Below are positions 25,909-34,965 of a DNA stretch of 64,000 nucleotides, one piece after another. Made by a program: the position numbers and the translations under genes. Below the pieces are notes generated by a model that saw only the letters and a program-made list of their open reading frames with translations, made no database searches and had not been told where the DNA came from. The stretch is from Candidatus Finniella inopinata (GTDB lineage: Bacteria > Pseudomonadota > Alphaproteobacteria > Holosporales > Holosporaceae): NCBI GenBank assembly GCA_945888455.1, contig CAMCZV010000004.1, forward strand, positions 62,001-126,000, given 5' to 3'. Position 1 is the first letter of the stretch, and each line of letters begins with the position of its first letter.

Positions 25909-26519
25909 TACGGTTGATCTGGGGTTAAGAGAACTTCAGATCTTGGATTGGCCGAAATGCCCAAAAATGATCGAACAGATTCCAAGCCGCGTTTTTCTTT
26001 TGCGCTGGCCGCAATCCAAGGAATTTTTTGAAATTGGCTGGAAAATTCTGATGTGCGTTGGTTTAATAGCGAAGCACTGATGGCATCAATTTTTGTAAAA
26101 ATAACTTCGTAACGACGCCCCAATTTTTGTAAAAAGGATAATGCCTCTAAATCTGCTGGCTGTAACACATGGCGACTGTCGATGAGGATGAAAATTTTCC
26201 ATAATGGGGCGCGTGTTGTCAAATACTCTGGAACCAAATAGCTCCAGCGTTTTTGCATATTATGGGGGACTTTTGCATACCCATAACCAGGTAAATCCAC
26301 CAACCGTATTCCAGAAGGACAATGATAAAAATTCAAATTTTGCGTACAGCCTGGGGTTTTTGACACCCTTGCCAATGATTTTGAACCCATAACCGCATTT
26401 AAAATGGATGACTTTCCCACATTGGATCTGCCCCAAAATGCGACTTCTGGGTGTAAAGCAGGAGGGAATGCTCTGGGATGGGGTGCGCTGGCTAAAAAAA
26501 TACATGATTTTTGTTTCAT
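25908..26519 (-). CDS. engB: Ribosome-biogenesis GTPase YsxC/EngB
   Basis: 203 residues from ATG 26519, with GAGAGG just before it. The upstream ATG at 26567 is rejected because it would lie inside a strong stem-loop. The GTPase helps late 50S assembly. G motifs: G1 GRSNVGKSS, G2 region TPGCTQ, G3 DLPGYGYA, G4 TKID and G5 SAKEK. It follows yidC by about 125 nt on the same strand. Confidence 0.95.
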   Translation of the reverse strand: MKQKSCIFLASAPHPRAFPPALHPEVAFWGRSNVGKSSILNAVMGSKSLARVSKTPGCTQNLNFYHCPSGIRLVDLPGYGYAKVPHNMQKRWSYLVPEYLTTRAPLWKIFILIDSRHVLQPADLEALSFLQKLGRRYEVIFTKIDAISASLLNQRTSEFSSQFQKIPWIAASAKEKRGLESVRSFLGISANPRSEVLLTPDQP

Positions 26520-26537
26520 CATACCCTCTCTAAACAC

Positions 26538-26579
26538 AAAAGAGATGCGTCGGCCACAGTTGGCCAAGACATCTCTTTT
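26538..26579 (-). terminator. Strong stem-loop between yidC and engB
   Basis: AAAAGAGATG pairs perfectly with CATCTCTTTT across the element, and an inner TTGGCC/GGCCGA stem (one G-U) extends it. T-rich sequence follows on both strands. It fits a Rho-independent terminator or attenuator reducing read-through from yidC into engB. Confidence 0.7.
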
Positions 26580-26644
26580 CTTTTATCCGATTTTTTACTA
26601 AAACAAGCCGGCTTGCAACAAAATCTTTGAATTTGTCTCATTCA

Positions 26645-28432
26645 TTATACCGATTGATGATACCTCATCATGAACCATTGTTGGGCCATCGTCAAGAAGT
26701 TGCTCCACGTCCAATAAATCACCAAGCCCACAGGAAAACTTGCCATCATATAGGTAAAAACAACAGGCATGACGTAGGTCAACATGATTTTTTGCTGAGT
26801 ATCCGTAATGCTGGACGAATTCATCATCTGTTGCACCACCATGGTTACACCCATTAAAATGGGCCAAATCCCGATATGCATCCACGCAGGTACAATCCAT
26901 GGGAACAAACCAAACCCAGAAAGCAGGGACGTGGGATCAGGGGCAGATAAATCAGAAATTACCCCTAAAAACGATGCATGGCGCATTTCAATAGAAATAA
27001 ACAGAACTTTGTACAGCGAAAATAAGATTGGAATCTGTACCAACATGGGTAAGCACCCTGAAACAGGGTTAATCTTTTCTCGTTTATACAAATCAACCAT
27101 GGCTTGATTAAGGCGCATTTTGTCATCGGCAAAACGTGTTTTCAAGGCCTGGATTTGTGGTTGCAGCAGGCGCATGCGTGACATCGAACGAAACGAGCGC
27201 GCAGAGAGAGGGAAAAGCACAATTTTGATGGCAATGGTCATGATTAAAATGGCCAGCACAAAATTGCCCACCAGCTGTTGCAATGATGACAACAGGAAAA
27301 ACATGGGTTTTGTGATAAAGTAAAACCACCCAAAATCAACGGCCATATCGAAATGATCAATATTCAGCTTTTTCTCGTAATCTTCTAGCAACGAAACTTT
27401 TTTTGGCCCCAAAAAGAGGTGCCAGTTTCCGTACGTGCGAGACTGGCCTGGCTCAAGGGTTGGCAGCGCAGGTGCATTCGCCCCATTTAACCAACTGTTT
27501 TCTCTGACTTCTACTTTGTAAACGTCTGATTGATTAGGACTTGCCCCCTCTGCGACAAAGCGACCATCGGCATGATTGCTGGGAATGATGGCGGCCAACC
27601 AATACTTATCCGTAATGCCTAACCAGCCTTTACCACCTTGTTTTCCCTCTTGAATGGATCCAGAGTAAGGCATCCAAGGGCCTTGGCCACTTTTTAGTAA
27701 ATCTTTATAGGTTTTTTCTTGTAATTTTCCATCCACCATACCAACGGCCCCTTCGTGCAGCATCATATACCTAGAATTTTTTCCATATTTTCCATATCCT
27801 TTATACCCAGAAGTGTTTACAGGCTCTTGTCGGATCAATGCAGACAACGGAGTACCGGGATCAACAGATTCATTGCTGTTGTTTTCCACCCGCTGTGCAA
27901 CGGTGATTAAATATTGATCATCTAGCGATAGGTCTATAAAAAAGGATTGACCCTTTTGGTTTGTCCACGACAATGTTACCCCTTGATCGGGCGTTAATTT
28001 GGGATGACTCACCGTCCATATGGTTTCTGAATCAGGTAAATCCGTCTGCTGTCCTGCCGTTTTTGTCCAGCCCAAACACGCCCCATAGCCTGTTCCATTT
28101 TGTGACAATATTTCTACAGGTGGACTGTTGGGCTCTGTTGTTTGTTTGTAATCTTTTAACTGACACTGGCGAATAATCGCCCCTTTTAAGTCCACAGATC
28201 CAGATATTTTCTGGTTTTCAAAGGATACCATTGTCCGAGAAGGGGGGGCAGCGATCCCTTTGGAAAAATCCGCGTTTTCTGTGTTGGCAATGGAATCTCT
28301 AGACGTTGTCGTCATGGCTGATTGCGACGAATGATTTACCTTGGATGGATCGGGTTTTAACCACAGATCAATGCCCAACCACACCACAGTGCAGGCCAGT
28401 AAAACAATAAGAAGGTTTTTTTTGTCTTGCAT
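26645..28432 (-). CDS. yidC: Membrane protein insertase YidC
   Basis: 595 residues, the long Gram-negative form. YidC inserts and folds inner-membrane proteins alone or with SecYEG. The N-terminal anchor (LLIVLLACTVVWLGIDLWL) is followed by a large periplasmic domain with GWLGITDKYWLAAIIP. The five-helix core has the conserved cytoplasmic Arg (FPLSARSFRSMSRM) and the LYKREKINPVSGCLPMLVQIPILFSLYKVL segment, ending IYWTWSNFLTMAQQWFMM. It follows yidD by 7 nt. Confidence 0.97.
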   Translation of the reverse strand: MQDKKNLLIVLLACTVVWLGIDLWLKPDPSKVNHSSQSAMTTTSRDSIANTENADFSKGIAAPPSRTMVSFENQKISGSVDLKGAIIRQCQLKDYKQTTEPNSPPVEILSQNGTGYGACLGWTKTAGQQTDLPDSETIWTVSHPKLTPDQGVTLSWTNQKGQSFFIDLSLDDQYLITVAQRVENNSNESVDPGTPLSALIRQEPVNTSGYKGYGKYGKNSRYMMLHEGAVGMVDGKLQEKTYKDLLKSGQGPWMPYSGSIQEGKQGGKGWLGITDKYWLAAIIPSNHADGRFVAEGASPNQSDVYKVEVRENSWLNGANAPALPTLEPGQSRTYGNWHLFLGPKKVSLLEDYEKKLNIDHFDMAVDFGWFYFITKPMFFLLSSLQQLVGNFVLAILIMTIAIKIVLFPLSARSFRSMSRMRLLQPQIQALKTRFADDKMRLNQAMVDLYKREKINPVSGCLPMLVQIPILFSLYKVLFISIEMRHASFLGVISDLSAPDPTSLLSGFGLFPWIVPAWMHIGIWPILMGVTMVVQQMMNSSSITDTQQKIMLTYVMPVVFTYMMASFPVGLVIYWTWSNFLTMAQQWFMMRYHQSV

Positions 28433-28439
28433 AAATCAA

Positions 28440-29111
28440 TTAACTCGATGAAAAAAGAGAGGAAGGAACAGGGTCATATCCGCATTTTCCCCAAGGATTA
28501 CAGCGGATGATGCGCCATACAATTAAAACAATGGCTGTCATAAGGCCATGTTGATGAAAAGCGTCGATGGCATAGACGGAGCAGGTCGGATAGAATCGGC
28601 ATGAACCAACCATGGAAGGGCGTAGAATGCCCTGATACAGCATGATTCCTGCGATAAATACAGAGCTCAAAATCGCCTGAAGAAAGTAGATTATCCTGGA
28701 TGTTCCCCCCCGCACCAGGGGTTTTGATGTCCAAAGGCCAGTCCATACAGACTCTTTGATGTCAACATCAGGCAAAGTCTCCTCATCGGTGTGCACGAAT
28801 GCGGATGCATTATGTTCAGAACGCGTTACAGAGAGTGGAGACCTAGAGTAGGCAGGCCATACATCAGAGAACACCATGGCAGAACAGCGCGCAGACCTGG
28901 ACAAATCAAGCATACCCCCAAGCCATTTAAAGGTGCGCCCTGTCTTATATGCAAACCATAGTCCCAACATTAAAAGAGATAATTCCCCTAAAATCATAGC
29001 GATTCCACAGAAAGATGTCTTCAAAATGCAGTCAGATATTCCACTGAACGATGTCTTTAGAAAATGTCCCATATCCCACACCATGGTCCGCAAAATATCA
29101 AGCCTAACCAT
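28440..29111 (-). CDS. yidD: YidD insertion-efficiency factor with long N-terminal extension
   Basis: 223 residues, while YidD is normally about 70-90. The C-terminal residues 143-216 are a complete YidD: AGIMLYQGILRPSMVGSCRFYPTCSVYA then GLMTAIVLIVWRIIRCNPW and GGYDPVP-like CGYDPVP. The first 140 residues contain a hydrophobic segment (GIAMILGELSLLMLGLWFAY), a doubled LKTSFxGI unit, and a polar region. The ATG at 29111 overlaps rnpA by 8 nt. A shorter start such as GTG coding for residue 133 is possible but lacks a ribosome site. YidD assists YidC at the membrane. Confidence 0.88.
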   Translation of the reverse strand: MVRLDILRTMVWDMGHFLKTSFSGISDCILKTSFCGIAMILGELSLLMLGLWFAYKTGRTFKWLGGMLDLSRSARCSAMVFSDVWPAYSRSPLSVTRSEHNASAFVHTDEETLPDVDIKESVWTGLWTSKPLVRGGTSRIIYFLQAILSSVFIAGIMLYQGILRPSMVGSCRFYPTCSVYAIDAFHQHGLMTAIVLIVWRIIRCNPWGKCGYDPVPSSLFSSS

Positions 29112-29475
29112 AGATTTTTAACACACCTTTTAGATGATGGCACACCGCAAAAAAAGGCAGTTCTGCCACTGTTGCCGATCGAACGACAACAATATAGGCT
29201 GGGGAAATGGAAAGGGTTTTGGATTGATGTAAAACCCTAAATGCAGCACGCAACCGTCGTTTAATACGATTGCGTAACACTGCGCTGCCCAGTTTTTTCT
29301 TGACAACAATTCCATACTGCAAGCATAAACCAGGATCAAAACCCGTTGTTTTGGACAGAATGTTTCCAGAAACCCCAATGGTTCGTGCTGCAAAAAAATC
29401 ATTCGCCAAATAGCGGGCTTTTTTGGTCCATGCAGGATGACCTTGGCAAAGGGCTCTGACAGGCTGTAAAGTCAC
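29104..29475 (-). CDS. rnpA: Ribonuclease P protein component
   Basis: 123 residues. RnpA is the basic partner of RNase P RNA in tRNA 5' processing. The RNR signature is seen in LGSAVLRNRIKRRLRAAFR, with GIVVKKKLGSAV before it. It lies 8 nt after rpmH and overlaps the yidD frame, the classical order rpmH-rnpA-yidD-yidC. Confidence 0.95.
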   Translation of the reverse strand: MTLQPVRALCQGHPAWTKKARYLANDFFAARTIGVSGNILSKTTGFDPGLCLQYGIVVKKKLGSAVLRNRIKRRLRAAFRVLHQSKTLSISPAYIVVVRSATVAELPFFAVCHHLKGVLKIYG

Positions 29476-29483
29476 GGGAAAAC

Positions 29484-29618
29484 TTATGCAGAAAGACGTT
29501 GACGACCCTTACGACGTCTGTTGGCTAGAACTCTGCGTCCACCCACTGTGGCGCTTCGTGCTCTAAATCCATGGCGACGTTTACGTACCAGGCGACTGGG
29601 TTGGTATGTCCGTTTCAT
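29484..29618 (-). CDS. rpmH: Ribosomal protein L34
   Basis: 44 residues, full length: [18 protein letters not shown] then [20 protein letters not shown] and RQRLSA. L34 is part of the 50S subunit. It starts the rpmH-rnpA-yidD-yidC run. No dnaA is found upstream, so this locus is not clearly next to the origin. Confidence 0.97.
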   Translation of the reverse strand: MKRTYQPSRLVRKRRHGFRARSATVGGRRVLANRRRKGRQRLSA

Positions 29619-29645
29619 ACTAAACTCTTTGATTCCAATTTTAAT

Positions 29646-29674
29646 AGCTTAGGCATTTTTTACGCCTATGTAAA
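29646..29674 (-). promoter_or_regulatory. Candidate promoter for rpmH
   Basis: On the minus strand TTTACA is followed after exactly 17 bases by TAAGCT, which would start RNA about 20 bases before the rpmH ATG. The spacer contains a TAGGC/GCCTA inverted repeat. Confidence 0.4.
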
Positions 29675-29737
29675 GACTTGACTGGAACTCGAAACCCAGA
29701 TTGAACATAACAGGTGGGGAATAGGTAAGGCAAACTG

Positions 29738-29811
29738 TCGGAGTGGCGGGATTTGAACCCACGGCCCCCACACCCCCAGCGTGGTGCGCTACCAGGCTGC
29801 GCTACACTCCG
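29738..29811 (-). tRNA. tRNA-Pro (anticodon GGG)
   Basis: The minus strand gives the acceptor CGGAGTG/CACTCCG, an anticodon stem CCACG/TGTGG and loop CTGGGGG (anticodon GGG), a T arm GGTTCAAATCC and discriminator A. CCA is not encoded (CAG follows), unlike the other tRNA genes here. Confidence 0.95.
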
Positions 29812-29970
29812 TTTTACACACGTAAAGATTATCGCACATTAAACGGCCTGTCAAATGGTCCAACAGTGCAGGTATTTCCGTGTGGCCTTTTCTTTCATTT
29901 TTTGATTATAATAAAGAATGATAGGTCTTGTTTTACACCTATTTTTAAACCCATTTTGAGGATTTTTTGC

Positions 29971-30789
29971 ATGCGCGTTCCAGAACTGAAAGAATGGTTA
30001 CAAAAATATGGCTTACAACCCACAAAATCTTTTGGACAGCATTTTTTATGCCACGAACCCACGTTACAGAAAATTTCAGACTGTGTAGAGGGAAAAAACG
30101 TTCTTGAAATTGGACCAGGTGCAGGATGCTTGACGGAATATTTAATTCAAAATCCCGAACGCAGCGTAACCGTTGTGGAAAAAGATCCTAAATTTCACGA
30201 TCTGATTCATGCCCGCTTTCCAGAGGTGCATTGGGTAGAGATGGATGCGTTACAGCTGAATTGGGCTGATTATGCTGGTTTTTTTGTGGCCAGCAACTTG
30301 CCGTATAATGTCAGCGTTCCTTTGATGCTGCACTATACAGAGCATGCAGACCTGTTTCCTGGCGCCATTTTTATGATGCAAAAAGAGGTGGCAGAGCGTG
30401 TTACAGCTCAGATCCGCACCAAAGATTACGGACGCTTGTCTGTGATGATACAAACGTATCTTGATATCTCTTGGGTGATGGATGTTCCACCCAGTGCCTT
30501 TTGGCCAAAACCGTCCGTTGATTCTACGATTTTGTTGATGCGGCCTAAAAATCCGTGGCCTGTTTTGCCCTTTAAAAAGCTCTCTTCGCTGGTGGCGTGT
30601 GCTTTTTTCAGTCGCAGAAAAATGCTGCACCACAATGTTCAATTGTCTGCAGATGTATGGGAGAAAAGTGGCATCGATTCTCGTCGCAGGGCCGAAACAT
30701 TGACGCACGAAGAATTTACGCACTTGCTGAAAACCATTGCAGAACATGGACAAAAAAACAAGGAGGCCCTTCATGTGGAATCGCGTTAA
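29971..30789 (+). CDS. rsmA: 16S rRNA dimethyladenosine methyltransferase KsgA/RsmA
   Basis: 272 residues from ATG 29971, which follows GAGGAT; the longer open frame upstream crosses the tRNA-Pro gene and is not real. The enzyme dimethylates two adenines near the 3' end of 16S rRNA. Seen are TKSFGQHFL, motif I NVLEIGPGAGCLTEYL, motif II VTVVEKD, and the catalytic NLPYNVS. The last 17 nt overlap ftsY. Confidence 0.96.
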   Translation: MRVPELKEWLQKYGLQPTKSFGQHFLCHEPTLQKISDCVEGKNVLEIGPGAGCLTEYLIQNPERSVTVVEKDPKFHDLIHARFPEVHWVEMDALQLNWADYAGFFVASNLPYNVSVPLMLHYTEHADLFPGAIFMMQKEVAERVTAQIRTKDYGRLSVMIQTYLDISWVMDVPPSAFWPKPSVDSTILLMRPKNPWPVLPFKKLSSLVACAFFSRRKMLHHNVQLSADVWEKSGIDSRRRAETLTHEEFTHLLKTIAEHGQKNKEALHVESR

Positions 30790-31666
30790 AACCAACCTGA
30801 AAAGCGTATTATCGCGTACAGCTGGCGGTGTGCAACAGGGGTGGTCCAGCCTGTTCAAAGCGAAATCATGGCAAGATGTGGATTGGGACACATTAGAAGA
30901 AACCCTGTTGTTGGCTGATGTGGGAACGGATGCCGCTGAAAAGCTGTTGGATGCGGTTAAGGCCTATAAAGGCGATATAGGGACAGGTATTCGTGCCCAT
31001 TTAATCCAGCATACCACCACGGTGATGAAGCCCTTTGAGGGGGCACTGCACCCTAGTCCTGTGGTTCTGTTTGTTGGGGTTAATGGTTCGGGTAAAACCA
31101 CAACATTAGGAAAATTGGCGGCATTGTGGGGCCATCAGGGTCATCGGGTCCATATTATCGCTGGCGATACATTCAGGGCTGGTGCAACAGAACAGTTGAG
31201 TCTGTGGGCAAAAGATTTTTCCATGACAACAGGGCAGGGGGATCCTGCAAGTGTGGTGTACAAAGGGCTGATGGCTGCCCAAGAGAACAATGACGACGTG
31301 GTCCTGATTGATACAGCTGGGCGATTGCCCAATCAGGTGGGGTTGATGGATCAAATGAAAAAACTGTATGGTGTGATTCAAAAATTACGCCCCGAACAGT
31401 CTTGCCAAGGGGTGTTGACATTGGATGCAACGGTGGGCCAGCACGCCCTGGTTCAAATCGAGAATTTTCAAAAATGTGTTCCAGTCACTGGCCTGATCAT
31501 GAATAAAATGGATGGAACGGCCAAGGGGGGTATTCTGATTCAAGCGTGTCATCGATATGGTCTGCCCATTTATGGTCTGGGCGTAGGGGAATCTGTATCC
31601 GATTTTCGCCCCTTTGTTGCATCTGATTATGCCGATGCGTTGTGGTCAACGCCCGAAGGGGCATGA
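30773..31666 (+). CDS. ftsY: Signal recognition particle receptor FtsY
   Basis: 297 residues from ATG 30773, preceded by AAGGAGG at the right distance. FtsY docks SRP-ribosome complexes at SecY. The N domain (TLEETLLLADVGTDAAEKLLD) is followed by the G domain: GVNGSGKTTTLGKLA, DTFRAGATEQL, DTAGRLPN, MNKMDGTAKGG and GVGESVSDFRPF. There is no long acidic N-terminal arm. It overlaps rsmA, suggesting coupling. Confidence 0.96.
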   Translation: MWNRVKTNLKSVLSRTAGGVQQGWSSLFKAKSWQDVDWDTLEETLLLADVGTDAAEKLLDAVKAYKGDIGTGIRAHLIQHTTTVMKPFEGALHPSPVVLFVGVNGSGKTTTLGKLAALWGHQGHRVHIIAGDTFRAGATEQLSLWAKDFSMTTGQGDPASVVYKGLMAAQENNDDVVLIDTAGRLPNQVGLMDQMKKLYGVIQKLRPEQSCQGVLTLDATVGQHALVQIENFQKCVPVTGLIMNKMDGTAKGGILIQACHRYGLPIYGLGVGESVSDFRPFVASDYADALWSTPEGA

Positions 31667-31823
31667 TGCCAGACAGAACAGGGGGCAGGGGGTTTAGGGG
31701 TGTCCTCGTTACCAGATAGACTAGATTGGTCTAAATGGCCAGCCAAACAGAGGTGTTTTGAGGGCATTTGGTGATTTTGGCGCAAACCATGTAAACTGAA
31801 AATTATTTGGATGAGGAGAGCCC

Positions 31824-32384
31824 ATGCACTTGCCAAACGTTTTGACCCTGCTCCGAATGATCTTGACCCCAGTCATTTGTTGGGGGCTGTGTTGGCACAC
31901 ATCATCTGGGATTCACTTGGCCACGGCTGTATTTTTGGTGGCAGCCTTGACGGATTTTGCCGATGGATATGTGGCTGAAAAATACAATGCGCGTTCTGTT
32001 TTGGGTGCAGCGCTGGATCCTCTGGCAGACAAAGTTTTGATTGTTTTGGTGTTGTTTTTTCTGGCTGCCAATGGTCATTTGTCAGGGCCATGGATGTTTT
32101 GGCCGTGCGCATGCATCATTGCCAGAGAAATTCTGGTGCTGGGGTTGCGCAGCGTGATGGGGGCAGAACGGGTTCCAGTGATTGGGGTGGCCAAAGCAAA
32201 AACCTTTTTACAAATGGTCAGTGTGGGGTTGTTAATCAACAACAACGTTTCCGATCATCCGTACAGCATGTGGGTGACCATGATGTTACTGTGGCTTAGC
32301 GCCGTACTCAGTACAGCCAGCGCCTATGTATACTTAAAAATCAGCATTCAGGAATATCGTGCCCAAGGTCCAAGATCACTGTGA
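31824..32384 (+). CDS. pgsA: CDP-diacylglycerol-glycerol-3-phosphate phosphatidyltransferase
   Basis: 186 residues with a GGAG site before ATG 31824. The enzyme makes phosphatidylglycerol phosphate in the inner membrane. The CDP-alcohol phosphotransferase motif reads TDFADGYVAEKYNARSVLG and then ALDPLADK, so the four metal-binding Asp are kept. The Arg that normally follows Ala in the DGxxAR part is Glu here. The rest (IIAREILVLGLRSVM, KAKTFLQM) is PgsA-like. A cardiolipin or other CDP-alcohol transferase is less likely. Confidence 0.9.
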   Translation: MHLPNVLTLLRMILTPVICWGLCWHTSSGIHLATAVFLVAALTDFADGYVAEKYNARSVLGAALDPLADKVLIVLVLFFLAANGHLSGPWMFWPCACIIAREILVLGLRSVMGAERVPVIGVAKAKTFLQMVSVGLLINNNVSDHPYSMWVTMMLLWLSAVLSTASAYVYLKISIQEYRAQGPRSL

Positions 32385-32460
32385 ACACTGTTGTGATCAA
32401 GAATGCTTTGCGCCAGCAATCGGCAGAATAATCACAACGATACAGACATGAAGTAAATAC

Positions 32461-33387
32461 ATGGGTTCATCACAGTACGATACATTTTTAGGCCGTTTTG
32501 GAAAACGTATTTTCAGTGCACAAGTTTGGAAAAAGCCAGCTTTTCGCGGTTTTTTGTGGGCCATGTGTTCCAATATCAGTTTTGTGGCCGTTATGATTTT
32601 GAACAAATTATTTCGACAAGAATTGCCCGTCATGTGGTTGGTCTGGGGCAGGTGCTTGTTTGCTCTGATGTTTGTCATTCCCTTTTTAAAGTGGAGCAAC
32701 TTGAGGGTATTGTGGGTGGTGCAGGGCATTCGCGGGGTTCTTGTCGCTGGTGCCATGGTGTGCTCGTATACGGCATACCGGCATTTACCCAGTCATTTTG
32801 CCGCATTAATTGGTGCCAGCAGCGCGCTGTTTACCATGGTCTTGGCCCGGGTTTTTTTACAAGAACCCGTGGATTCAAAGCGTATGATTGCTCTGGCTGT
32901 TGGGTATTGTGGGGTCGTTATTTTACTGGGTGATGCTATCAATACATCCTGGAGTCATTACGTTCTGTGGGCCGTTTTGGGGAATGTGTTGGCCGCCACA
33001 GTGGCCATTTTATCAAAATGGTTAACCACACGATCCATTCACCCGCAATCCAGCATGGTTTACGGCATCGTTGTGCCTTTGATGGCGTTCAGCGCCATTC
33101 TGTACGCCGATCCCCAATGGCATCAGATCAAGCTGGGGGTATATCAGTGGCAATTGTTGGCCGTTTTGGGCAGCATTGGTGCCTGTATACAATACACTTT
33201 GTTACGCGCCTATCAAGTGACAAAAGCATCCTTTGTTGCTCCGTTGGAATATGTTCGGTTGTGCCTGATGATTCCTGCAGGATATGTATTTTTGGGTGAA
33301 ATGCCGACCCTTTGGTCTTATGTGGGTGGCACCTTGATTGTGGGAATTTCCATTTGTTTTGTACACTGGGAAACAAAGGAATCTTAA
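32461..33387 (+). CDS. EamA/DMT-family transporter
   Basis: 308 residues with ten hydrophobic segments in two EamA repeats (first half FVAVMILNKLFRQ to VVILLGDAI, second half VLWAVLGNVLAATVAILSK to LIVGISICFVHW). Drug/metabolite carriers of this type export or exchange metabolites; in intracellular alphaproteobacteria related proteins carry S-adenosylmethionine, but the substrate here cannot be read. It stands alone 76 nt after pgsA. Confidence 0.85.
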   Translation: MGSSQYDTFLGRFGKRIFSAQVWKKPAFRGFLWAMCSNISFVAVMILNKLFRQELPVMWLVWGRCLFALMFVIPFLKWSNLRVLWVVQGIRGVLVAGAMVCSYTAYRHLPSHFAALIGASSALFTMVLARVFLQEPVDSKRMIALAVGYCGVVILLGDAINTSWSHYVLWAVLGNVLAATVAILSKWLTTRSIHPQSSMVYGIVVPLMAFSAILYADPQWHQIKLGVYQWQLLAVLGSIGACIQYTLLRAYQVTKASFVAPLEYVRLCLMIPAGYVFLGEMPTLWSYVGGTLIVGISICFVHWETKES

Positions 33388-33651
33388 GCATTGCTCATCC
33401 AACATCCCCTTGTCTGGTGAAGAAATTCTGGCGGAGTGATTCTGGTAAAAAGGGCAGCAGGCGTATTCAGCCCTATATCGTGTATTCCTTTTAAAATCAC
33501 CAATCCGTACATTCAAAATTTAGAAAAATTACAGCCAAAGATTGACCATTGCCTCTTTTTTGTACAATAATGAAAGCTGGTTTTTTCTTTTTGTAAAAAA
33601 CCTATTTTTAGGTTTCAAATCCCAATACAAATATTTAAAAGGGGGGGAGCT

Positions 33652-34965
33652 ATGACAAAAGATTTTCGTAACACCTATTCGTTAAAAAGCTTGACGATGT
33701 GGATTATTCCTAGCATCTTTTTTATGTTCCAATTTATCCCTAGACTTTGGTTGGGGCAAAATGCAGACCATATCAGGGGACAATTGTCCATCGACTGGCA
33801 ATGTTTTGGGTACATCAACGCACTGTATTATTTTGGATATGCGGGGATGCAAATTCCTGTGGCCATGATGTTGGATCGTTTCCAGCCCCGATATGTGATT
33901 TCTAGTTTGATTGCTTTGCTCAGCCTTTCTTTTCTGGCTTTTACCCTGACAGACAACTGGATGGTGGCGGCTGGGGCTCGATTTTTTATTGGCATAGGTT
34001 CTGCTGCTGGTTTTTTGGGGGTTTCTAAAATCATTTCCCAGTGGTTTGACCGCAAAACCTACTCTAAATTACTAGGCATTTCTATTGCGTTTGGTATTTT
34101 GGGTGCCGTTTATGGTGGGGGGCCGACCTATGTTTTGGTGCAAAAATATGGGGTAGACACAGTGGCTTTTGGCATTGTTGGTGTGGGCTTGGCATTGGCA
34201 TTGGCTGTTTTCTTCTCTGTACGATCCCCTGAAAAAAGCCACGAAAACAATGAAAAATTGACCATTGCTCACTTAAAGGAACTGATTTCTTCCCCCACCA
34301 TTTGGATTTTGGGTGCTGTAAACCTGTTGCTGGTCGGCCCCTTAGAAGGGTTTGCTGATTTGTGGGGAGAGCGGTATCTGGTAGATTACTTTGGATTTGA
34401 AAAAACCAGAGCCCTAGAGCTGGTCTCTTTTATATTCATTGGTTTAATTTCCGCCTCACCCATTACACCATGGATCGGGAAAAAGATTGGGGATTATGCC
34501 CTGATTAATGTGTGTGGGTTAGGTATTGTATTGTGTTTTATGGTTTTGTTTATGCATTGGGCCCCATCTTGGTGGGGTGTGGCCACGACGTTGTTCATGA
34601 TGGGGGCTTTTTCAGCCTATCAGACCAATTTGTTGTCTGCCGGGAGTGAAATGGTGCGGCCCGTATTGATGGGCGTTACCATTGCCTTTTTGAACTCTTG
34701 GAATATGTCTGGTGGATCGGTGTTTCACCCTCTTGTTGGTATGATTATGGATTCTGGTAAAACAGGCGAATCCAACTTGATGGGGGATATCATTGCCTTT
34801 TTGGACTCTTGGAATATATTTGGTGGAGCGACAGGCCAATCCAACTTGGTTTCAGAATCCACCTATATTGCAGCATTGAGTACGATTCCGTTGGCAGCCA
34901 CCATTGGCGTTGTTTTGATGTTTTTTATTGGGATCATTCATTATAAAAAAAATAGATTAAAATAA
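33652..34965 (+). CDS. MFS transporter with internal duplication
   Basis: 437 residues, about 12 membrane segments, with a very strong purine-rich ribosome site (GGGGGGGAG) before ATG. The first-half features (GYAGMQIPVAMMLDRFQPRYVI, RFFIGIGSAAGFLGVSKIISQWF) are those of MFS carriers. In the C-terminal half AFLNSWNMSGGS and AFLDSWNIFGGA are two copies of one segment, arising from a tandem duplication of about 110 bp. The duplicated part lies in a membrane-loop region and keeps the frame. Substrate unknown. Confidence 0.85.
   Translation: MTKDFRNTYSLKSLTMWIIPSIFFMFQFIPRLWLGQNADHIRGQLSIDWQCFGYINALYYFGYAGMQIPVAMMLDRFQPRYVISSLIALLSLSFLAFTLTDNWMVAAGARFFIGIGSAAGFLGVSKIISQWFDRKTYSKLLGISIAFGILGAVYGGGPTYVLVQKYGVDTVAFGIVGVGLALALAVFFSVRSPEKSHENNEKLTIAHLKELISSPTIWILGAVNLLLVGPLEGFADLWGERYLVDYFGFEKTRALELVSFIFIGLISASPITPWIGKKIGDYALINVCGLGIVLCFMVLFMHWAPSWWGVATTLFMMGAFSAYQTNLLSAGSEMVRPVLMGVTIAFLNSWNMSGGSVFHPLVGMIMDSGKTGESNLMGDIIAFLDSWNIFGGATGQSNLVSESTYIAALSTIPLAATIGVVLMFFIGIIHYKKNRLK
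34681..34851 (+). repeat. Imperfect tandem duplication inside the MFS gene
   Basis: 34681-34719 and 34792-34830 are near-identical 39-bp blocks. The blocks at 34762-34782 and 34831-34851 also match. Copy B lacks the 42 bp (14 codons) that separate the two blocks in copy A. Confidence 0.8.

Noticed and set aside
29743-29970. N-terminal extension of KsgA
   Set aside because: It runs through the tRNA-Pro gene in antisense. The family start and ribosome site are at 29971.
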